Position numbers and translations under genes: made by a program. Below the pieces are notes generated by a model, which was not told where the DNA came from, did no database searches, and saw only the letters and a list, made by a program, of their open reading frames with translations. This document shows, piece by piece, positions 18,268 to 25,102 of a stretch of 64,000 bases of DNA. The first letter of the stretch is position 1. Every line of letters starts with the position of its first letter. The stretch comes from Colimorpha sp045222295 (GTDB taxonomy: Bacteria; Bacteroidota; Bacteroidia; Bacteroidales; P3), in NCBI GenBank assembly GCA_045222295.1, contig JBGUXP010000002.1:1-64000 (forward strand). The letters are read 5' to 3'.

Positions 18268-18908
18268 CTCTCCAGTTCCGAAAGCCGACTCGACAATACA
18301 GCCAAACTAGCCGCCAAATTCTCGCTCTTGAAAATCACACCCGCCGGCAACTCGATATGTGCCGGGGCAAAGTTCCAGATGGCCTTGATTCCACTGGATA
18401 CTAACTCGTCGGCAACCACCTGCGCCTGAGGACCAGGAACAGCAATGATTCCAAGTTTCACCCCCAGCCTACGCACCATATCTCCCAATTTCATCATACT
18501 ATACACAGGCTTGCCACCGACGGTCTTGCCTATCACCCTCTCATCAACATCGAAACCTGCCACCACATCCAGACCATAGTTTTTGAAACCAGGATACTGT
18601 AGCAGCGTCTTCCCCAAACCGCCCACACCCACTAGGACGACTTCGTTGTAGTTGTCGTATCCCAGATACGACTTCATATCCTTCAACAGTTGTTCGGTGC
18701 GGAAACCCATCTTTGGGCGACCGTGCACAGAACTTACCGTCGCCAAATCCTTCCTCACTTGTACTGCATTCAGTGCCAAACTCTCTGCCATTGCTCTCGA
18801 CGAAACAAACATCTGTCCTTCCCGCAACCGTTCCTGCAGATAGCAATAGTATATGGGCAATCGACTCAACGTTGACTTTGGTATTACCAACGGCCTCTGT
18901 TCTTTCAT
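18264..18908 (-). CDS. rex: Redox-sensing transcriptional repressor Rex
   Basis: Rex binds DNA when NAD(H) is oxidised and is released by NADH, controlling fermentation and respiration genes. The product from the chosen start is 214 residues. It begins MKEQRPLVIPKSTLSRLP, has an N-terminal winged helix with SSRAMAESLALNAVQVRKDL, then a Rossmann domain with VLVGVGGLGKTLLQYPGF and NFAPAHIELP. An open frame continues 85 codons upstream but passes through the promoter and lacks homology, so I rejected it. The gene converges on rimO with a 4-nt overlap. Confidence 0.93.
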   Translation of the reverse strand: MKEQRPLVIPKSTLSRLPIYYCYLQERLREGQMFVSSRAMAESLALNAVQVRKDLATVSSVHGRPKMGFRTEQLLKDMKSYLGYDNYNEVVLVGVGGLGKTLLQYPGFKNYGLDVVAGFDVDERVIGKTVGGKPVYSMMKLGDMVRRLGVKLGIIAVPGPQAQVVADELVSSGIKAIWNFAPAHIELPAGVIFKSENLAASLAVLSSRLSELES

Positions 18909-18935
18909 TACTTTTTTATCGTTTTTTTCGGCTGC

Positions 18936-18943
18936 AAAAATAC
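18936..18943 (-). promoter_or_regulatory. -7 box (TATTTTTG) for rex
   Basis: The minus strand carries TATTTTTG followed by CAGCCG, about 27 nt before the rex ATG. A TTTG lies roughly 22 nt further upstream on that strand, close to the usual 19-21 spacing. Confidence 0.6.
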
Positions 18944-19064
18944 GACTTTTTTCCAACATAAAAACAAAAAAAACACCCAAAAGCCACAAACCTCCTACAA
19001 TCAACCCATTATTAACCCAAGAGTAGCAACGAGAGTTTTTTTCTTCCATATAAGAAAAAATTCG

Positions 19065-19072
19065 TACTTTTG
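19065..19072 (+). promoter_or_regulatory. -7 box (TACTTTTG) for the cobalamin riboswitch transcript
   Basis: A perfect TAnnTTTG match ends 5 nt before the first paired base of the riboswitch, so transcription should start at or next to the base of its P1 helix. Confidence 0.7.
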
Positions 19073-19077
19073 CAGTC

Positions 19078-19252
19078 GGTTTTGGTTCCCCTAATAGGGG
19101 CCAAGAGGGAACCAGGTGAAAATCCTGGACAGTCCCGCTGCTGTGAGTTCCAGACAATTGCACAGCTTTTCAAGAGAAGCCACTGTAGCGCCAGCAGGTG
19201 CCATGGGAAGGCGAAAAGTTGTGAGGAACAAGTCAGAAGACCTGCCAAAACC
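19078..19252 (+). ncRNA. Cobalamin (adenosylcobalamin-type) riboswitch
   Basis: The core is recognisable: GGTGAAAATCC, GGACAGTCCCGCTGCTGTGA, the B12 box around GCCACTG, TGGGAAGGCG and the closing AAGTCAGAAGACCTGCC. The P1 helix pairs GGTTTTGG at 19078-19085 with CCAAAACC at 19245-19252. It precedes btuB and a BtuG-like gene, so binding of cobalamin should lower expression of B12 uptake. Class and switching mode were judged by eye. Confidence 0.95.
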
Positions 19253-19270
19253 ACAATCAATCATTAACAG

Positions 19271-19404
19271 CCCTCGAGGAAAGGACGTTTTGATTATGAG
19301 CATTGTTGTTGAAAACATAGTATCGTTTATTGTTCTCTGCCCCCGGCATGCCGGAAAAGGCAATCCCCTGCTCAGAATCGCCCCCTCCTCGAGGGTCTTT
19401 TTTT
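19271..19404 (+). promoter_or_regulatory. Putative expression platform: terminator and competing pairing
   Basis: CCCTC-CTC-GAGGG at 19383-19395 followed by TC and seven T bases (19398-19404) looks like an intrinsic terminator. CCCTCGAGGA at 19271-19280 is perfectly complementary to TCCTCGAGGG at 19386-19395 and could compete with that hairpin. A CCGGCATGCCGG palindrome lies between, at 19343-19354. The whole stretch is inside the open frame that starts at 19296, which is unusual. Confidence 0.45.
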
Positions 19405-21410
19405 GCTTTCTACTGCTTCTATCAACCTATCAACCAATCAACCCTCTTCGGGCACAGAAAGTTGATACCTTAAAGAGCACCACACTCGACGAAGTCTCCA
19501 TCAGCGCCCAGCGCACTCCTTCCGTGCTAAAAACCGCCGCCCCAACTCAAGTCGTTGATGCCGAAAAGCTAGAGCACATGGGCTCTCTCCAACTCAGCGA
19601 TGCCCTGAAACAAATGGCTGGTGTAACCTTGAAAGACTACGGTGGCGTGGGAGGAATCAAGACTGTCTCCGCCCGCGGCCTCGGCAGCCAGTTCTCCGCC
19701 GTCACCATCGACGGTGTACCCATTGATGACAGCCAAAACGGTCAGGTCGACCTCGGCCGCTACCTCCTTGGCAATAGTGCCTATGTGAGTCTCAGCCATG
19801 GTCAGGAACAAGGTTCCCTCCTCTCGGCTCGCGCCTACGCCGCCGGCAATACCCTTAACATGGAGACCGCCGAACCTCAATTCTGGCCTGGCGAACATAT
19901 AAAAATCAAGGTCGGCAGCGAAGTGGGCTCCTTCGGCCTCCTCTCCCCCTCCATCCTCTGGGAACAGCGCTGGAACAAAAAACTGAAAAGCAGCCTCTTC
20001 GTCAACTATCTCCGCAGCGACGGCAACTATCCCTTCACCCCTTATGAGGGGGCGTCCGAGAAGATACGGCGCGAACACTCGGCAGTGTGGATGACAACCC
20101 TGGATGGCAACCTATTCTACACCATCACAAAAGACAACCTACTGACTATCAAACTTCACCATATCGGCGGCGAACATGAACTTCCAGGTCCCCTGCACCA
20201 ACATTCGCAAGTGTTGTCGGGTCAAAGCTCAAATGAAAGACAAACGTTTGCACAGGCACGCTGGCGCATAGAACGCGAGAAATGGAAGTTCCAACTCCTC
20301 GGCAAACTATGCAGCAACTATGATGCTTTTCGCGACACCACCCCCGGCACCTTCGCCGACAACGACTACCGTCAGCGTGAGGCCTACGTCAGCAGCAGTT
20401 TCAGTCGCCACCTCACCTCCTGGTTGGAACTGGACCTCGCCGCCGACGGCAGCCTCAGCGGTCTGGTAAGCACCCAGCAAAATCAGAACACCACTTTGCG
20501 CGATACCCTCACCGATGTGGTACGTCGCAACCTCGCAGCCGTGGCGGCCCTTCTCTCCCGGTTCTCAATCCACAACGCCCAATTCACACTACGCGCCAAT
20601 GCCGTCTACTCCCATATCGCCGACCGCGTGGCAGGACATTCCAAGAGCCATTCCTACCAGCGTCTAACGCCCTTCCTTTCGCTCATGTGCCTCCTCGGCG
20701 AAAACACCTCCCTCAGGGCTTTTTACAAAGAGAGCTACCGCGCCCCCAACTTCGGCGAACTCTACTTCTTCCAACTCATGTTCAAGCAACTGCGTCCCGA
20801 ACACGCCCACCAACTCAACCTCGGGATTACCCATTCTGGATCTTATCAGACTATCAACTTGTCAACCTATCAACTTACTCTCGACGCCTACTACAACCGC
20901 GTAACTGACAAACTTGTTGCCTACCCCGCCCACAGCATGTACTACTGGACCACCGACAACCTCGGCCGCGTCGACATCCTGGGCATCGACGTGACCACCG
21001 ATTTTGCATTTTACATTCAACATTCAACATTCAACATTCACCTAAACTACTCCTACCAGCATGCCGTGGACAAAAGCGACGAAACCAGCAAATTCTACGG
21101 TCATCAGATCGTCTACACTCCGCGCCACTCCGGAGGAGGAAGCCTGCGGTGGGAGAACCCCTGGATAAACCTCGGCCTGACGGCCATGGTGGTGGGAGAA
21201 CGCTACAGTACCCAGCAGAACCTCGACAAGTGGCGGCTCCCCGCCTACTGTGACCTCGGTTTCTCTGTCGACCGCAAATTCGACCTACGTGTCGGCTCAC
21301 TAAACCTGCGTCTCCAAGTGTTCAACCTGCTTGATATCCAATACGAAGTGGTGCGCTCCTATCCCATGATGGGTCGCAATTGGAGAGCGGCGATAACCTA
21401 CGAATTTTAA
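19296..21410 (+). CDS. btuB: TonB-dependent outer-membrane vitamin B12 receptor BtuB
   Basis: The receptor has 704 residues from ATG 19296. After a signal-peptide-like stretch ending PLRAQ (about residue 53) come the plug domain (DEVSISAQRTPSVLKTAAPTQ near 61-80, GVPIDDSQNG) and a 22-strand-type barrel ending in Phe. It imports cobalamin with energy from TonB. Assignment to B12 rests on the riboswitch upstream and the BtuG-like gene downstream. The start is uncertain: 19296 is the only in-frame ATG after the riboswitch, but it gives an unusually long N-terminal region and places a terminator inside the gene. Degenerate 8- and 7-bp arrays are translated in the signal peptide and in the barrel (19419-19442, 20843-20882, 21006-21040). 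Confidence 0.88.
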   Translation: MSIVVENIVSFIVLCPRHAGKGNPLLRIAPSSRVFFCFLLLLSTYQPINPLRAQKVDTLKSTTLDEVSISAQRTPSVLKTAAPTQVVDAEKLEHMGSLQLSDALKQMAGVTLKDYGGVGGIKTVSARGLGSQFSAVTIDGVPIDDSQNGQVDLGRYLLGNSAYVSLSHGQEQGSLLSARAYAAGNTLNMETAEPQFWPGEHIKIKVGSEVGSFGLLSPSILWEQRWNKKLKSSLFVNYLRSDGNYPFTPYEGASEKIRREHSAVWMTTLDGNLFYTITKDNLLTIKLHHIGGEHELPGPLHQHSQVLSGQSSNERQTFAQARWRIEREKWKFQLLGKLCSNYDAFRDTTPGTFADNDYRQREAYVSSSFSRHLTSWLELDLAADGSLSGLVSTQQNQNTTLRDTLTDVVRRNLAAVAALLSRFSIHNAQFTLRANAVYSHIADRVAGHSKSHSYQRLTPFLSLMCLLGENTSLRAFYKESYRAPNFGELYFFQLMFKQLRPEHAHQLNLGITHSGSYQTINLSTYQLTLDAYYNRVTDKLVAYPAHSMYYWTTDNLGRVDILGIDVTTDFAFYIQHSTFNIHLNYSYQHAVDKSDETSKFYGHQIVYTPRHSGGGSLRWENPWINLGLTAMVVGERYSTQQNLDKWRLPAYCDLGFSVDRKFDLRVGSLNLRLQVFNLLDIQYEVVRSYPMMGRNWRAAITYEF
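19419..19442. repeat. 8-bp array within the btuB signal peptide
   Basis: CTATCAAC, CTATCAAC and CAATCAAC run in tandem and are translated as part of LSTYQPINP. The same octamer appears in the array at 20843-20882 in the same gene. Confidence 0.65.
20843..20882. repeat. 8-bp array within the btuB barrel
   Basis: TTATCAGA, CTATCAAC, TTGTCAAC, CTATCAAC and TTACTCTC are consecutive and translated as SYQTINLSTYQLTL, an extension in a barrel strand or loop. Confidence 0.7.
21006..21040. repeat. 7-bp array within the btuB barrel
   Basis: Four perfect ACATTCA copies (21013-21040) follow one degenerate unit, GCATTTT. The translation is FAFYIQHSTFNIHLN, still in frame and still amphipathic as a beta strand. 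Confidence 0.85.
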
Positions 21411-21425
21411 TCAAAAAAATAGACA

Positions 21426-22505
21426 ATGAAACACATCACAAGAATCCTCTGCATCGGCCTCGTAGCCCTCTGCTTCACAGCCTGCAACAAAGACGACGAC
21501 AAGAAAAACGACACCGACACCACCTCTGGCGCCACCGTCAACGCCCTGGTGCTCAACGAAGGTGTCTGGGGTTCCAACAACGCCTCCATCACCGGCCTCA
21601 ACGCCTCCAACGGAGACATCGATGCCGATTGGTTCGAGAATGCCAATGCAGGTCGGCCGCTAGGCGACGTGGCACAGGACATCCTCAATTATGGCTCCAA
21701 GGTCTATGCCACCGTCACCTTCTCCAACAGCCTCGAGGTCATCGACCCCGCCACTGGCACCTCCACACGCATCGACATGGGTAGCCGCAATCCCCGCCAC
21801 ATTGCTGCCGACGGCGGCAAACTCTACATCTCCTGCTACAACCCCTGCTCGGTCGTGCGCGTCGATACCGCCAGCCTCGAGATTGAAGCCACCTGCACCC
21901 TCGGCGAGTTCCACCCCGAAGGCATCGCCATCGCCCATGGGAAGGCCTTCGTCGCCAGTCAGGTAACTGCCGACTACTCGACCTACGACAGCGTGCTCTA
22001 CGTCATCGACCTGGCCTCCTTCGCCAACCCACAGACAGTCACCGTAGGCCTCAACCCCGGCACCGTGAAAAAGATTGACGACAACAAAATCCTCGTAGCC
22101 TACATCGGCAACTACACCGACGTCCCGGGCGGTTCCGCCATCGTCGATGCCAACTCCCTCGCCGTCACCCAGACCAACCACGAAATGGCAGGCGCCGCCA
22201 TCTACAACGGCACCGTCTATGCCTACGCCTCCACCTGGGTCGAAGACCCCGACACCCACGAATGGAACCAGGCCGTCGGCTTCTTCACCCTCGACCCCTC
22301 TACTCTCTCCACCACACCTCTCTCCTTCCTCAGCGGTATTGCCAACCCCTACGGTATCGACATCGACCCCTCCAACGGAAACATCTACGTCTGCGAGAGC
22401 ATTTCGGGCGCCAATGGCAACGTCCACTGCTACACGAAGAACGGCGAGCATCGCTTCACCGCCGAAGCTGGCATCTTCCCCAAGAAAGTGGTCTTCCTGA
22501 AATAA
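21426..22505 (+). CDS. BtuG-like surface lipoprotein, beta-propeller (DUF5074/YncE type)
   Basis: This 359-residue lipoprotein has lipobox FTAC (Cys20) followed by an acidic CNKDDDKK stretch, resembling the export signal of surface-exposed Bacteroidota lipoproteins. The rest consists of repeating blades such as KVYATVTFSNSLEVIDPATG and ILVAYIGNYTDVPGG, as in seven-bladed YncE/DUF5074 propellers. In Bacteroides thetaiotaomicron BtuG proteins of this type cap BtuB and capture B12 with extreme affinity. Position 15 nt after btuB and under the same cobalamin riboswitch supports that role here. A strong terminator follows. Direct B12 binding is inferred. Confidence 0.8.
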   Translation: MKHITRILCIGLVALCFTACNKDDDKKNDTDTTSGATVNALVLNEGVWGSNNASITGLNASNGDIDADWFENANAGRPLGDVAQDILNYGSKVYATVTFSNSLEVIDPATGTSTRIDMGSRNPRHIAADGGKLYISCYNPCSVVRVDTASLEIEATCTLGEFHPEGIAIAHGKAFVASQVTADYSTYDSVLYVIDLASFANPQTVTVGLNPGTVKKIDDNKILVAYIGNYTDVPGGSAIVDANSLAVTQTNHEMAGAAIYNGTVYAYASTWVEDPDTHEWNQAVGFFTLDPSTLSTTPLSFLSGIANPYGIDIDPSNGNIYVCESISGANGNVHCYTKNGEHRFTAEAGIFPKKVVFLK

Positions 22506-22528
22506 TAAGGATTATCCCCGTAAACGAA

Positions 22529-22560
22529 AGTGGCACTCAGACGAGTGCCGCTTTTTTTTT
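22529..22560 (+). terminator. Intrinsic terminator after the btuB-btuG unit
   Basis: AGTGGCACTC and GAGTGCCGCT form a 10-bp stem (one G-T pair) with loop AGAC, followed by nine T bases. It also sits at the stop codon of the convergent DUF4476 gene. Confidence 0.9.
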
Positions 22561-23281
22561 ATTTCTGCGTGGCAATATAATCTAGCACCTTTCGCTTGTC
22601 ACTGCTGAAGGTCAGCACGTCGACCGTGGTGTAGTAGTTCTGCTTGTCGACACAGTAACTATAGGCGTATTTCAGAAACTCCACCTGGGATGAAGAATAG
22701 TCAATCTTCTCTGCCAAACGTGCTATCTGACCGGCCATCAATCCCGACGAAGCCACGATAACCTTGGCCAACGCCAGACGATCGCTGTCAAACGACTGCC
22801 CCTTCATCCGCTCTATCATCGCTAGCAAATCCTCCTCCGTAACTGGAGGTTGCGGCTCGGAAACTTCCATCGTCACATTCGCCAACACATCTTCCCCTAT
22901 GACCTTGACTGGCATTTTCGGAAGTTCCACCACACGACTCTCGGCACGGTTGTGCGACGGCGTATAAAGCGACAGCTCCTCGGTACGCTCGTCATAGACG
23001 ACATTGACCATCACCGTAGGCTCACTGGGAAGCAAGTTGAGCACGGCAGCCTTCTGCTCCGGACGTTTCAGTACCACCACAACCTCATGGGTGCGGTCAG
23101 TCACATCGTTCACCATCACGCGACCCTGCGGCATACGATTCACAAGGTTGCCATCGATAAACACAGAGAAACTCTCGCCCCGGTGCGACTCAAAATTCAC
23201 CGTATAGCGCTTATCCTGTCCCTGCGCCGCCATTGTCCCACTCAGGAGACCCATTACAAACAATACCAAAATATTCTTCAT
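22559..23281 (-). CDS. Exported DUF4476 protein
   Basis: This 240-residue protein has a signal peptide (cleavage near MAAQ, residue 20). A beta-rich N-terminal part carries FSVFIDGNLVNRMPQGRV, a PEGA-like pattern. The C-terminal DUF4476 domain (about 145-237) is helical, with SFDSDRLALAKVIVAS and FLKYAYSYCVDKQNYYTVVD-like spacing. DUF4476 proteins are common exported proteins of Bacteroidota without a known activity. The gene is convergent with the btuG-like gene and shares its terminator region. Confidence 0.8.
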   Translation of the reverse strand: MKNILVLFVMGLLSGTMAAQGQDKRYTVNFESHRGESFSVFIDGNLVNRMPQGRVMVNDVTDRTHEVVVVLKRPEQKAAVLNLLPSEPTVMVNVVYDERTEELSLYTPSHNRAESRVVELPKMPVKVIGEDVLANVTMEVSEPQPPVTEEDLLAMIERMKGQSFDSDRLALAKVIVASSGLMAGQIARLAEKIDYSSSQVEFLKYAYSYCVDKQNYYTTVDVLTFSSDKRKVLDYIATQK

Positions 23282-23293
23282 AATACTCTAAAA

Positions 23294-23321
23294 ACTGTTC
23301 ACTAAACACTGAACACTACCC
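23294..23321. repeat. 7-bp array between genes
   Basis: ACTGTTC, ACTAAAC, ACTGAAC and ACTACCC are consecutive and reach into the stop codon of the PHP gene. Confidence 0.6.
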
Positions 23322-24071
23322 ACGGAAGGCCATTGTGTCGATATATCGCCCCTCCTCGCCTTTCAGAGCCATGGCAAACTCCTTGAACGAGCGGTGTTCC
23401 ATATAGATGACATTGTATACGTCGCCCACATTATTGATGAAGTGGGCGTCGCTGTCGGTGATAAAATTGAACTTCTTCAGGTAGGCGAACTTCTTCACAA
23501 ACTCGTCCCGTGTGGTGAACTTGTTGATCTCCAACCCGTCAGCCTTGAGGTCAGGCGGAATGAAACCCAGCTGGCTCATCAAGCTCGTGGTGCCCTTGTT
23601 TACATGTGCCGGAACAAAGAGGCCCCCTATGCGGTGCACCTCCTCATAGATGCCGTCGATGTCCACATCTATAGCGTTGAGCAGGTGGTATTCCTCCTCG
23701 CCCACAATCTCCTCGTTCTCATCAACGATAAGCTGGTAGCCGAAACGATCCTCGTCGTTGGGGATGGGCGGCAGGTGTGCGTCGAGGAACTCCTGCATGG
23801 CGTCGAGTTGCTCATCGTTCTCGAAGAAGCAGAGGCAATGAGCCTCCTCCTGCGATGTCACCTCCACGCCCCCCAGCACAAACAAGCCTTTCTCCTTGCC
23901 CACCCGCTGCGTCACCTTCACCTGGCGCGTCGTGTTGTGGTCGCTGATGGCTATCATGTCGAGCCCGCGCTCCAGCGCACGGTCGACGATGGCCGTCGGC
24001 GACATCTCGAGGTCGCCGCACGGCGACAGCACCGTGTGAATATGCAAGTCGGCTTTGAAGGGGGAAATCAT
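23316..24071 (-). CDS. PHP-domain phosphoesterase family protein
   Basis: The 251-residue protein carries a PHP metal-dependent phosphoesterase domain with KADLHIHTVLSPCGD (HxH), MIAISDHNTT, a histidine in FVPAHVNKG, and ITDSDAHFI. All metal-site histidines expected for the fold are present. Substrate is unknown. The DRTGG-domain gene upstream is 147 nt away on the same strand, a pairing also seen beside hydrogenase or serine-kinase-like genes in anaerobes, so the two may act together. Confidence 0.85.
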   Translation of the reverse strand: MISPFKADLHIHTVLSPCGDLEMSPTAIVDRALERGLDMIAISDHNTTRQVKVTQRVGKEKGLFVLGGVEVTSQEEAHCLCFFENDEQLDAMQEFLDAHLPPIPNDEDRFGYQLIVDENEEIVGEEEYHLLNAIDVDIDGIYEEVHRIGGLFVPAHVNKGTTSLMSQLGFIPPDLKADGLEINKFTTRDEFVKKFAYLKKFNFITDSDAHFINNVGDVYNVIYMEHRSFKEFAMALKGEEGRYIDTMAFRG

Positions 24072-24083
24072 CAGCTTTCTGAT

Positions 24084-24217
24084 ATAGTTATCAAGTTGTG
24101 AAAGCTTTGTAGTTATGAAGTAATGTAGTTATGTAGTTAAGCCAAATGTCTTTGTGGCGACCATCCACGATGGTGGTATTGGCTCTAACTTCTTTAACTT
24201 CTTAACTTCTCTAACTT
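24084..24217. repeat. Pair of short-period arrays in opposite orientation around a hairpin
   Basis: At 24084-24140 octamers such as GTAGTTAT and GAAGTAAT are tandem. At 24183-24217 units CTCTAACTT, CTTTAACTT and CTTAACTT are tandem and resemble the first array read on the other strand. Between them ACCATC and GATGGT form a small hairpin and GCCAA/TTGGC pair around it. The whole fills the gap between the PHP and DRTGG genes. Confidence 0.6.
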
Positions 24218-24218
24218 C

Positions 24219-24554
24219 TTATTGATTCAGTAGCTGGTAGATTTTTCCGACGGTCTCGTAGGTCTGCATCTCGGTGGAGAGGAAGGGGATGCCCTCTTCG
24301 TTGCTCTGCTCCACGGTGTCCTCGCTGGCAGTGAGACCTTTAACGAGGATTACGCAGGCCAGTTCCTTCAGCGAGGCAATGGCCATTACATTCTTGTGCG
24401 TCTGCAGCGTCACCCACACATTGCCCATCTCGGCATTGCCCATCACGTCGCTCAGCAAGTCGCTGACATAACATCCGTCGATGTCGCGGTCAAGGCCGTT
24501 TTCGCCACTTAACACTTTCAGATTCAGTTTCTCTACAAGTTCTCTTACTTTCAT
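24219..24554 (-). CDS. DRTGG-domain protein
   Basis: The 111-residue protein begins MKVRELVEKLNLKVLSGENG and has the compact alpha/beta pattern of the DRTGG domain, with GCYVSDLLSDVMGNA and WVTLQTHKNVMAIASL. In larger proteins this domain accompanies CBS pairs or phosphotransacetylase. Stand-alone versions occur in operons with PHP proteins and redox enzymes. It is probably a small ligand-binding regulator in the cytoplasm. It is first in a two-gene unit with the PHP gene and has a clear promoter. Confidence 0.75.
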   Translation of the reverse strand: MKVRELVEKLNLKVLSGENGLDRDIDGCYVSDLLSDVMGNAEMGNVWVTLQTHKNVMAIASLKELACVILVKGLTASEDTVEQSNEEGIPFLSTEMQTYETVGKIYQLLNQ

Positions 24555-24598
24555 ATTAATATTCTATTGTGTTATTATTTTACTATACTAATGCGGTG

Positions 24599-24606
24599 CA
24601 AAGATA
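24599..24606 (-). promoter_or_regulatory. -7 box (TATCTTTG) for the DRTGG-PHP unit
   Basis: The minus strand shows GTATCTTTGCACC, 45 nt before the DRTGG start codon. The sequence ATAATTGTGTCA lies upstream of it on that strand and recurs near the promoter-like site at 28153. Confidence 0.6.
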
Positions 24607-24751
24607 CGAAAATATTTGACACAATTATAAAAAGAGGATAAAACTTTGTTAAAATCAATTCGTTATTGCCGTTTCTATCTATTTCAGAAAGTCATTTTTA
24701 ATGCGATAATGCCTTAAATAAAAGCATTTTTCCTTTATGTATAAGTGAAGG

Positions 24752-24985
24752 ATGAGTAGTTTTGAGAAATCCCTCAACCGTCATCTTCACAATGTCACAG
24801 GGATGGATATTACCTACTATTCATGCCGTCACGGGTATGCCACACATTACCTCAACTGCGAAGGCTCCAACCCAATCCATCTTGCCACGATGATGGGACG
24901 TTCCGTCAATGGCATATTCCGTTATGTGAAAACCATCCAGACCGAGGACGAGATATTGAAAGAAAGGAAACGTATGGGATTGTAG
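24752..24985 (+). pseudogene. C-terminal remnant of a tyrosine recombinase
   Basis: The 77-residue frame matches only the end of a phage-type integrase: the second catalytic box CRHGYATHYLN, then MMGRSVNGIFRYVKTIQ, where the terminal Tyr is kept and the usual GH is GR. The first catalytic Arg, the Lys and the DNA-binding domains are absent, and the 200 bases upstream hold no matching frame. It marks past integration at the edge of the AT-rich island. Confidence 0.75.
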
Positions 24986-25028
24986 TCCTCAAATATCCTG
25001 TTTTTGCACGGTTATTTGCGATATAACA

Positions 25029-25083
25029 GGAGTTCCCCTATTCCTTTGACAATTGGCAAGGATAATAGGAGAACTCCTATTAT
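25029..25083. terminator. Inverted repeat with two alternative pairings, downstream of the 660-residue gene
   Basis: GGAGTTCCCCTATTCCTT (25029-25046) pairs imperfectly with the segment ending GAGAACTCC at 25076. Alternatively AATAGGAG-AA-CTCCTATT forms a shorter perfect hairpin in the right arm. It follows the stop of the minus-strand gene, so termination is the simplest role. Confidence 0.45.
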
Positions 25084-25102
25084 TTGGCACTTATAAAATC
25101 AC

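Noticed and set aside
18909..19163. N-terminal extension of Rex by 85 residues
   Set aside because: It would include the promoter box and a hydrophobic segment not found in Rex; the family start fits 18908.
19116..19295. btuB start at 19116 within the riboswitch
   Set aside because: The reading frame passes through the conserved riboswitch core, which explains those bases fully.
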